Assembly: GCA_021152595.1 (NCBI GenBank)
Contig: JAGKVC010000029.1
Location: 1-25,579 of the forward strand
Source of the DNA: Clostridia bacterium
Lineage (GTDB): Bacteria > Bacillota > Clostridia > Oscillospirales > Ruminococcaceae
Direction: 5' to 3'
DNA: 25,579 nt
Shown: piece after piece, positions 1 to 6,078 of the stretch
How positions within the stretch are numbered: position 1 is the first letter of the stretch
Layout: every line of letters begins with the position of its first letter
Made by a program: the position numbers and the translations under genes
Notes under the pieces: generated by a model
Told to the model about the DNA's origin: nothing
Database searches by the model: none
What the model saw: the letters and a program-made list of their open reading frames with translations, nothing else

Positions 1-1320
1 ACAGTCACCACCGACACCACAGCTCCGATTGAGCCGACCACGACCACTTCTGAGAACGGTGAGGTTATCACCACCACCACTTCTGAGAACGGTGAGGTTC
101 CGACCACCACCACTTCTGAGAACGGCGAGGTTCCTACCACCACCACTTCTGAGAACGGTGAGGTTCCGACCACGACCACATCTGAGAACGGCGAGGTTCC
201 GACCACGACCACTTCTGAGAACGGCGAGGTTCCGACCACGACCACTTCTGAGAACGGTGAGGTTATCACCACGACCACTTCTGTAAGCGGTACTGTTCCT
301 GTCATCATCGAGACCACGACTGAGACGACTCCTGTTCCGGATCCGGGACACGTTGTATATCAGATCGCAAAGGTCGAAGGTGTGAAGGGCACAACCGTTA
401 AGGTTCCGGTTTACGTCTGGTACGACGAGGGAACAGCAGGCTTTACCATGGAATTTGCAGTTCCGGATGGCTTCAAGATTTCCGGCGTCCAGTACGGCGA
501 CGCATACTCCGGTGCAAACGGCGAGTTCAGATGGTCTCCGGATGAGAACGTTCTTGTCTGGGCATCTGCTGACGGCGCAAACCAGAAGGCTGCTGACGGC
601 GCAACGATCGTTACGCTCTTCGTTGACATCCCGAAGGAAGCAAAGTCCAACACCGAGTACCCTGTCACATTCGTGAAGGACAGCGTTTCTGTTTCCGACA
701 CGGATCGCAACCTGATCGCACATGAGGAAATCGACGGCTCTATCACCGTCCTCGACGTTGAGCCGAGCGATATCGTCTTCGGTATCGGCGACGCTTCCGG
801 CGAGCCCGGTTCTCAGGTGACTGTCCCGCTGACCGTTCTGTTCGATAAGGGCACCAACGGCTTCGAGATCACGCTTGATGTTCCGGATGGCCTGACCATC
901 GACGACCTCAAGATTGATCCGGATTCTGTCTACGCAAAGAACGGTAGGTTCGAGTGGGATCCGGAAACCAAGACGCTCAAGTGGACCAGCAACGACGGCA
1001 AGAATGTCGTTCCGACACCTGGTACCAAGATCGCTGATATCACTGTTGGTATCAACGACAACGCTGATCCGGGTACTGTATTCCAGATCGGCATTACGAA
1101 CGCAAAGGCTACCAATGAGGCTAACGGCGTTGTGAATCCGTCTGTCGTCAAGGGTAATGTTACGGTTCTCGAGAAGAAGACCGAAACGACCACCACGACA
1201 GTCACCACCGACACCACAGCTCCGATTGAGCCGACCACGACCACTTCTGAGAACGGTGAGGTTATCACCACCACCACTTCTGAGAACGGTGAGGTTGGTT
1301 ATCACCACCACCACTTCTGA
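1..1320 (+). CDS. scaB: Scaffoldin, 5'-partial fragment with two cohesins (frame broken at 1297)
   Basis: This is an open frame from base 1, so the N-terminus lies outside the window. It encodes a Thr-rich linker (residues 1-116), cohesin 1 (about 117-250) and cohesin 2 (about 252-393), then a second Thr-rich linker. The cohesins share the pattern of a GT-A/N-GF strand followed by VPDG, and each is about 140 residues, the usual cohesin size. Cohesins are extracellular beta-sandwich modules that bind dockerins of enzymes or other scaffoldins. The frame ends in a short abnormal tail (GYHHHHF) because GGTT is duplicated at 1293-1300. The repeat then continues in the next frame into an X-dockerin, so the two frames are almost certainly one gene. 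The name scaB rests on cohesins plus X-dockerin directly upstream of a scaE-like gene. It could be another R. flavefaciens-type scaffoldin. Confidence 0.85.
   Translation, partial: TVTTDTTAPIEPTTTTSENGEVITTTTSENGEVPTTTTSENGEVPTTTTSENGEVPTTTTSENGEVPTTTTSENGEVPTTTTSENGEVITTTTSVSGTVPVIIETTTETTPVPDPGHVVYQIAKVEGVKGTTVKVPVYVWYDEGTAGFTMEFAVPDGFKISGVQYGDAYSGANGEFRWSPDENVLVWASADGANQKAADGATIVTLFVDIPKEAKSNTEYPVTFVKDSVSVSDTDRNLIAHEEIDGSITVLDVEPSDIVFGIGDASGEPGSQVTVPLTVLFDKGTNGFEITLDVPDGLTIDDLKIDPDSVYAKNGRFEWDPETKTLKWTSNDGKNVVPTPGTKIADITVGINDNADPGTVFQIGITNAKATNEANGVVNPSVVKGNVTVLEKKTETTTTTVTTDTTAPIEPTTTTSENGEVITTTTSENGEVGYHHHHF
37..300 (+). repeat. 33-nt tandem repeat coding Thr-rich linker 1
   Basis: Seven near-identical 33-nt units start at 37, 70, 103, 136, 169, 202 and 235. 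Each encodes TTTTSENGEV plus Ile or Pro. A degenerate eighth unit starts at 268 (TTTTSVSG). Bases 1-99 are identical to 1198-1296 at the start of the second linker, which points to recent duplication or gene conversion. Such linkers are probably O-glycosylated spacers in cellulosomal proteins (inference). Confidence 0.95.
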
Positions 1321-1530
1321 GAACGGTGAGGTTATCACCACCACCACTTCTGAGAACGGCGAGGTTATCACCACCACCACTTCTGAGAACGGTGAGATCG
1401 TTACCACCACCTCTACTTCCGAGCAGGGCGGTGAGGTTATCACCACCTCTACTTCCGAGCAGGGCGGCGATGTGACCACCACCACTACTTCCGAGAACGG
1501 CGGCGATGTGACCACCACCACGAACACTTC
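1234..1530 (+). repeat. Tandem repeat coding Thr-rich linker 2, with a 4-nt duplication
   Basis: This is the same 33-nt unit as linker 1, followed by diverged units ending in SEQGGEV/SEQGGDV and SENGGDV. GGTT occurs twice at 1293-1300 where every other unit has it once, and this shifts the frame by +1. Slippage in the repeat, or an assembly error in repeated DNA, would both give this result. Confidence 0.93.
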
Positions 1531-2377
1531 GTTCAAGGTTGTTACCTCGATCGCAACTTCCTTCGAGAAGCCGACACGCGTCAACTACTGGTCGCATGAT
1601 CCGCGCAGCTTCAAGGAAAGCGGCGGCCTCGACGGCCTGAAGTTCATCATCACGATTTATAAGTACTACGTCAATGAGAGAGGTCTCTTCGTTGATGAGA
1701 ACGGTCTGCCGGTTTCCGGTACTCCGTACGATGAAACTGACGGCATTCCGGAGACCATTAAGCCGATCTCTGAAAAGACTCTTGACGCGACAGCTTACAC
1801 GCATCCGCAGATCAATGAGGATGGTCCGCTGAAGGTCTGGAAGAATGAGATCATCGCACAGTTCGGTGAGAACTACACTGAAGCAGATGAGCTGAACGCA
1901 AAGCATGACAACAAGTATACCATTAAGGCGTTCTACTTCCCGTCTGAGCAGGATGATCCTGACTTCATGCTGAACGGCGGCGAGCCGCTTGAGCTTGGCG
2001 ACTGGAATATCTACATCGGTGTTAAGGGTGACGTCAACCTTGACAACATCGCTGATGTTGCTGACGCACAGCTCGTTCTGAACTACTACACCTCTAAGGT
2101 TGTGGCACATAAGGACATTGATATCATCAATGTGAAGGATCCGGTTGATCCTGAATTTGAAGGTGTTGATCGTCTCTGCTACTACCTCGGCGACGTCAAG
2201 TACAAGAACAATGACGGCACGATGGCTGATCCGACATCCCTCGATGTTGAAGATGCTCAGATGATTCTGAACTACTATACACGTAAGTATGTAGCAAAGA
2301 AGGCTGAGACCAACTGGGAAGGCGTCGTCGGCTATGACCTGCTTGACTCGTTCTACGGCGGCGTAGAAGAAGGCTAA
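1301..2377 (+). CDS. scaB: Scaffoldin C-terminal part: Thr-rich linker, X-module and dockerin
   Basis: This frame continues the same linker repeat after the GGTT duplication and runs 358 codons to the stop. It has no start codon of its own with a ribosome-binding site, so it is the 3' part of the interrupted scaffoldin. The linker ends near 1545. An X-like module follows (about 1560-2025), then a dockerin. The first calcium loop begins with the Asp codon at 2030 and has D-N-D-D-D at loop positions 1, 3, 5, 9 and 12, followed by the helix AQLVLNYYT. The second repeat (from about 2195) carries an insertion of several residues before LDVEDAQMILNYYT. Insertions in X-dockerins are known from R. 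flavefaciens proteins that bind ScaE (family knowledge). The likely role is attachment of the scaffoldin to the wall anchor encoded next. Confidence 0.85.
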   Translation: MTTTTSENGEVITTTTSENGEVITTTTSENGEIVTTTSTSEQGGEVITTSTSEQGGDVTTTTTSENGGDVTTTTNTSFKVVTSIATSFEKPTRVNYWSHDPRSFKESGGLDGLKFIITIYKYYVNERGLFVDENGLPVSGTPYDETDGIPETIKPISEKTLDATAYTHPQINEDGPLKVWKNEIIAQFGENYTEADELNAKHDNKYTIKAFYFPSEQDDPDFMLNGGEPLELGDWNIYIGVKGDVNLDNIADVADAQLVLNYYTSKVVAHKDIDIINVKDPVDPEFEGVDRLCYYLGDVKYKNNDGTMADPTSLDVEDAQMILNYYTRKYVAKKAETNWEGVVGYDLLDSFYGGVEEG

Positions 2378-2389
2378 TACCACACGCAA

Positions 2390-2423
2390 ACGGGCAGGGT
2401 AACATCTGCCCTGCCCGTTTTTT
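2390..2423 (+). terminator. Strong hairpin with T-run between scaffoldin and scaE-like gene
   Basis: A perfect 10-bp GC-rich stem (ACGGGCAGGG / CCCTGCCCGT) with a 9-nt loop is followed by TTTTTT. Only 22 nt separate it from the next start codon, which is too little for a separate promoter downstream. It therefore probably acts as a partial terminator or a processing/stability hairpin within one transcript. Confidence 0.9.
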
Positions 2424-2445
2424 ACAGAGAATAAGGAGTGTTTCG

Positions 2446-3411
2446 ATGAGAACTATCAAAAAAGCGATCGCACTGCTCGGCAGTTTTGCTGCTGCGGCTG
2501 CGGTGAGCGCGAGTGCTTTGAGCGTATTTGCATTTGAACCTGTTGATCTTGGGGATCGTGCATCTGAACTGAAGAGCGGACTGAACATCATTGCGGACGA
2601 GGTCTATGCGGAGCCCGGCGAGACGGTTCTGTATAATGTTTATATCCAGAACAACACCGGCTACGCAGGAAGCGGTATCGGACTGATCTATGATGAGGCC
2701 CTGACACCGGCAATCGTTTCTGCTTCGGACAGACCGGAGCTGACTTACGGCGACGGCTCCTATATGCTTTCCAAAACTGCTGACTACAGTGCTGCGGAAC
2801 ACCGCATCGGCGTTGGTACGATGGGCAATGAGGACTGCACAGCAGACGGCGTGATCTTTACCGCGAAATTCACCGTTCCGGCAGATGCAAAGGAAAATGA
2901 TGAATTCAAGCTCACACTCGATGTTGATAAGTTCCTGGACTACAAAACCGATAAGGTTGCTTACAGCACCGTTGACGGTTGGATCCGTATTCGTAAGCCG
3001 CAGGTGACCACCACCAGCGTGACCACGCCTACGACAACGTCTACCTCCATCACCACGACGACGACTACCACCTCTACGACGGAGTCTGTCACGGTCCCGA
3101 CCGATATCTCCACGGAATCGGATGTTTCGACAACGTCCAGCACCAAGCCGACGACTGTCACCACGACGATCACGACTGATGTTTCGACGGTGTCCAATAC
3201 GAAAAAGACCGACCGCGATGATCCGGGCAAGAGTGAACCGACGACGGCAAGCCGTCAGAACGGCGGTACGCAGACGACAAAGTCGCCTGTCACAAGCAGC
3301 ACGACCAAGACGTCCGCTACAAAAACCGGTGATGCCGGTGTCGGCGTTGCAGCGGCAGCTCTGATGCTTTCCGCAGCAACTGCTGTGACCTGTAAGCGCA
3401 AGAAACACTGA
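2446..3411 (+). CDS. scaE: ScaE-like cell-wall anchoring protein with one cohesin
   Basis: A 321-residue secreted protein. A signal peptide covers about residues 1-30, with a KK-containing N-region and an Ala-rich core ending near AFA. A single divergent cohesin spans about 40-185. A Thr/Ser-rich linker follows (about 187-290), then a C-terminal sorting signal: ATKTGD (291-296), a hydrophobic stretch 297-315 and the basic tail KRKKH. Sortase would attach it to peptidoglycan. In R. flavefaciens, ScaE is the wall anchor whose cohesin binds X-dockerins (family knowledge), and here the gene directly follows an X-dockerin scaffoldin. The motif is ATKTG rather than LPXTG. The start is supported by AAGGAG at 2433-2438, 7 nt before ATG. 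Assignment of the cohesin type is inference from order and architecture. Confidence 0.85.
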   Translation: MRTIKKAIALLGSFAAAAAVSASALSVFAFEPVDLGDRASELKSGLNIIADEVYAEPGETVLYNVYIQNNTGYAGSGIGLIYDEALTPAIVSASDRPELTYGDGSYMLSKTADYSAAEHRIGVGTMGNEDCTADGVIFTAKFTVPADAKENDEFKLTLDVDKFLDYKTDKVAYSTVDGWIRIRKPQVTTTSVTTPTTTSTSITTTTTTTSTTESVTVPTDISTESDVSTTSSTKPTTVTTTITTDVSTVSNTKKTDRDDPGKSEPTTASRQNGGTQTTKSPVTSSTTKTSATKTGDAGVGVAAAALMLSAATAVTCKRKKH

Positions 3412-3439
3412 TCCTGTTCTCACGCAAACACAACGATAA

Positions 3440-3468
3440 ACGGAGAGGCTTCGGCTTCTCCGTTTTTT
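3440..3468 (+). terminator. Rho-independent terminator after scaE-like gene
   Basis: The stem ACGGAGAGGC / GCTTCTCCGT (one G-T wobble) carries a TTCG tetraloop and is followed by TTTTTT. It closes the scaffoldin-anchor transcription unit 29 nt after the stop codon. Confidence 0.9.
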
Positions 3469-3489
3469 CTGTTCAACGACAAAAAAGAC

Positions 3490-3518
3490 TTGTGTTTTTT
3501 CCGCCGCTGTGGTATAAT
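3490..3518 (+). promoter_or_regulatory. Predicted sigma-A promoter for aroC
   Basis: TTGTGT, 17-bp spacer, TATAAT. The -10 box lies about 30 nt before the aroC start and just after the preceding terminator. Confidence 0.7.
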
Positions 3519-3547
3519 AAAGTAAGTATTGAATCACGGAGGCGCAT

Positions 3548-4654
3548 ATGGCATCAATATGGAATCATCGCATTAGTATTTCTCTGTTCGGCGAGGCGGA
3601 AGGCCCGGCGATCGGTGTCGTTCTGGACAATATCCCGCCCGGAGAATATGTCGATATTGAAGAATTAGCGCGGTTTATGACACGCAGAACACGCTCGGTT
3701 TTTCTGCCGGATGATCCGAATCATCAGCGGGAACAGCTCGATTTTCCGCAGGTGCTTTCCGGACTCATCAACAACCGCACGACCGGCTCGCCGCTCTGCG
3801 CGTTCCTGAACAATCCGCGCGGCATGCAGCAGGTCGATTATCAGGAGCTTTCGCATCTCGCACGTCCCGGACATGCTGACTATACCGGCGCGATGCGCTA
3901 CCGCGGCTTTGCGGATGTGCGCAGCGGCGGTCATCTCTCGGAGCGCATGACGATTCCGCTTTGCTTTGCAGGTGCCGTCTGCCAGCAGATGCTCGAGCGC
4001 CGCGGCATCTATGTCGGTGCGCAGATTACATCCATCCACAATATCAAGGACAAGCCGCTCTCCCCGACGAATGTCACGAGAGAGGAGCTGCTTGCGATCC
4101 GGCATCGCAGATTCCCCGTCAATAATCCGACGCAGGGAAAAAAGATGCTCGCGGATATCCAGAACGCCGCGGCAGGCGGCGAGACGCTCGGCGGTACAAT
4201 CAACTGCTATGCGGTCAATGTGCCTGCCGGTATCGGCTCCCCGATCTTTGAGGGACTCGAGAACTCGATCGCGCAGCTCGTATTCGGAATTCCGGGCGTG
4301 CGCGGTCTGGAATTCGGCGACGGCTTCCGGACGGCGAAAATGACCGGCAGCCAGTGCAATGATCCTTTCTTCGTCGATGAACACGGTCATGTTAAGACGC
4401 AGACGAATCACCACGGCGGCATCCTCGGCGGTATCTCCTCGGGTATGCCGATCTGCTTCAGCGTTGCAATCAAGCCCACCGCTTCCATCGGCAAGCCGCA
4501 GGCAACCGTCGATTATTCCGCTATGACGAACGAAGTGCTGCAAAGCGCGGAGGTCAGTCACCCCTGCCTCGTTCCGGAGGCAGTCCCGAGCATCGAAGCG
4601 GCGATGTCCATTGCGCTCGTTTCGCATATGCTCGATTATCCGAATTTCATCTGA
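3548..4654 (+). CDS. aroC: Chorismate synthase
   Basis: A 368-residue cytoplasmic enzyme, normal length for the family. It converts 5-enolpyruvylshikimate-3-phosphate to chorismate using reduced FMN, the last common step to aromatic amino acids. Visible signatures are HRISISLFGEAEGPAIGV near the N-terminus, RPGHADYTG (106-114) followed by a GGH-x-SERMT segment, the variant common in clostridia where many bacteria have GGR-SSARE, and a C-terminal GGISSGMPI segment with the conserved His nearby. The start ATG has GGAGG at 3538-3542. It begins a short unit with the DUF4364-type gene 22 nt downstream. No other shikimate-pathway gene is in the window. Confidence 0.95.
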   Translation: MASIWNHRISISLFGEAEGPAIGVVLDNIPPGEYVDIEELARFMTRRTRSVFLPDDPNHQREQLDFPQVLSGLINNRTTGSPLCAFLNNPRGMQQVDYQELSHLARPGHADYTGAMRYRGFADVRSGGHLSERMTIPLCFAGAVCQQMLERRGIYVGAQITSIHNIKDKPLSPTNVTREELLAIRHRRFPVNNPTQGKKMLADIQNAAAGGETLGGTINCYAVNVPAGIGSPIFEGLENSIAQLVFGIPGVRGLEFGDGFRTAKMTGSQCNDPFFVDEHGHVKTQTNHHGGILGGISSGMPICFSVAIKPTASIGKPQATVDYSAMTNEVLQSAEVSHPCLVPEAVPSIEAAMSIALVSHMLDYPNFI

Positions 4655-4676
4655 AAACAGCAGGGAGGTGCGCCGC

Positions 4677-5351
4677 ATGAAACCGGAAATCCGGCAGGAT
4701 GATCCGCAGTATGATCTGCCCGGACAGATGGCATTTTTTCCGGATATGGAACCGGATCCGGCGCCGCATATTCTGCTGCAAAGACCGATTCCGCCGCCGG
4801 AGCTTTCGCAGCTTGAGAACTGGGAATTCTGCATCATCATGAGTGATGTGCTGATGCGCTTCGAGGGCAGGCTGCCGGAATCATGGCTCTTCGATATCAT
4901 GGTCGGCGGCAAATATCTGAGCAATTTTCTCTATCATGATGCGCTTGGGACGCTGCTGGAAGCGCATGCCGTCGAGCGGATCAGTGAACAGGGTACCGAT
5001 ATCATCGTGCTGACTGATTCCGGCAGACGCGATGCGAAAAACCTGCGGCTCATGGTGCCGAAGATCTTTCGGGATCAGGTGCATCTGACGGCGCTGCGGT
5101 ATGTCGCAAGGCAGAAGGCGCTGCGCGATCTCAAAATTACCTATGAGCCGGATGAATACGGCTGCAAGCTCTGCCTCTGCTGCATGGATCACGGGACGGA
5201 GATGTTCTTCCTGCGGATCTCCGCGCCCTCGCGCGAAAATGCCGAGGAGCTGAGCGAGCGGATTCTCCGCAATCCGGCGCGCTTTTTCGGCAAAATTATT
5301 GATTTGGCAATGACAAACGAGGAAGAACCGTTTGATTTGACAGATAACTGA
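4677..5351 (+). CDS. DUF4364-family protein, probable winged-helix
   Basis: A 224-residue soluble protein without signal peptide or membrane segment. The core, from about residue 48, has features I associate with DUF4364: GRLPES followed by a segment that looks like a winged helix (YLSNFLYHDALGTLLEAH), then a beta strand with LTDSGRRDAKNL. The N-terminal 45 residues are Pro- and Asp-rich and probably disordered. DUF4364 has no firmly established function, and a DNA-binding role is inference. The start at 4677 is chosen because GGGAGGTG lies 7 nt upstream and an earlier in-frame Met sits inside aroC. It is probably co-transcribed with aroC. No terminator hairpin was seen before the yajC promoter. 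Confidence 0.75.
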   Translation: MKPEIRQDDPQYDLPGQMAFFPDMEPDPAPHILLQRPIPPPELSQLENWEFCIIMSDVLMRFEGRLPESWLFDIMVGGKYLSNFLYHDALGTLLEAHAVERISEQGTDIIVLTDSGRRDAKNLRLMVPKIFRDQVHLTALRYVARQKALRDLKITYEPDEYGCKLCLCCMDHGTEMFFLRISAPSRENAEELSERILRNPARFFGKIIDLAMTNEEEPFDLTDN

Positions 5352-5358
5352 AAATCGC

Positions 5359-5387
5359 TTGCCAAACCGCAGAAAGTATGCTATAAT
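5359..5387 (+). promoter_or_regulatory. Predicted sigma-A promoter for yajC
   Basis: TTGCCA, 17-bp spacer, extended -10 TGCTATAAT. It lies directly after the preceding stop codon and 35 nt before the yajC start. Confidence 0.82.
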
Positions 5388-5422
5388 AATAAAGCTGATT
5401 ACTGAAGAAAGGGGTTTCTTGA

Positions 5423-5926
5423 ATGAAACTGATTACCAAAACCGCAGCACGCCTGAGCGCTGCTGCCGCTGCTGTCATGACGCTGAGCGTCAGCGCTTTT
5501 GCGGAGGGTGAGGCGACTGCTGCCGCAAACGGTACACAGCAGCAGGTCGGCATGGGCGCAATGCTGCTTCAGCTTGTTCCGTTCGCTGCCGCACTGGTGC
5601 TGCTCTATCTGCTCCTGCTCCGTCCGCAGCAGAAGCGCGAAAAGGAAGCACAGGCGATGCGTGAGGCAGTCCGCATCGGTGACGAGGTCTGCACCGCAGG
5701 CGGTATCGTCGGCATCGTCCTCAAGGTTGAGGAGGAGACTGTCGTGCTGGAGACCGGCGCAGAGCGCAACCGCATCCGCATCAAGAAATGGGCGATCCAT
5801 GAGAACATCACCCAGATCGAGGAGAAGAAGAAGGCGGAAAAGGAACGCAAGGCTGCCCGTGCAAACGGCATTGCAACCGCAGCCGCAAATAATGACAGTA
5901 AGAAGAAGAAAAATTCTGACGAATAA
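5423..5926 (+). CDS. yajC: Preprotein translocase subunit YajC
   Basis: A 167-residue membrane protein. YajC associates with SecDF/SecYEG as an accessory of protein export. The sequence shows one hydrophobic segment (about 44-66) directly followed by RPQQKREKE, the family hallmark, then the small domain (IGDEVCTAGGIVGIV ... VVLETGAERNRIRIKKWAI) and a Lys/Glu-rich cytoplasmic tail. Unusually, residues 1-28 look like a cleavable signal peptide ending in AFA, whereas classic YajC uses its single membrane segment as anchor. SD sequence GAAAGGGG lies about 8 nt before ATG. It is a single-gene unit with its own promoter and terminator. Confidence 0.9.
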   Translation: MKLITKTAARLSAAAAAVMTLSVSAFAEGEATAAANGTQQQVGMGAMLLQLVPFAAALVLLYLLLLRPQQKREKEAQAMREAVRIGDEVCTAGGIVGIVLKVEEETVVLETGAERNRIRIKKWAIHENITQIEEKKKAEKERKAARANGIATAAANNDSKKKKNSDE

Positions 5927-5932
5927 TGAACG

Positions 5933-5962
5933 GCGCTTTCCGGAAACGGGAGGCGCTTTTTT
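5933..5962 (+). terminator. Rho-independent terminator after yajC
   Basis: The stem GCGCTTTCCG / CGGGAGGCGC has two G-T wobbles, a GAAA tetraloop and TTTTTT following. Confidence 0.88.
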
Positions 5963-5982
5963 CAGCATTTTCGCGGATGCTC

Positions 5983-6012
5983 TTGACAAATCCGAGATAA
6001 ATGTGTTATGAT
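5983..6012 (+). promoter_or_regulatory. Predicted sigma-A promoter for the GH9 cellulase
   Basis: TTGACA, 18-bp spacer, TATGAT. A roughly 60-nt leader with GAGAGGGGG before the ATG follows. No separate regulator site was recognised. Confidence 0.75.
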
Positions 6013-6078
6013 ATAAAAGGTAGATTATGCACTACGGGTTGCATAGAAAACCGCAATTTTTGAGAGGGGGCATTTCGT

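Noticed and set aside
29..286. Arg/Pro-rich open frame over the first linker
   Set aside because: It is the out-of-frame reading of the 33-nt repeat that encodes the Thr-rich linker. The composition is an artefact of the repeat.
37..300. CRISPR-like regular repeats
   Set aside because: The units are contiguous without spacers and encode an in-frame Thr-rich peptide.
1265..2389. Long minus-strand open frame opposite the scaffoldin end
   Set aside because: The plus strand encodes a clear linker, X-module and dockerin. The antisense frame has no recognisable domain or ribosome-binding site.
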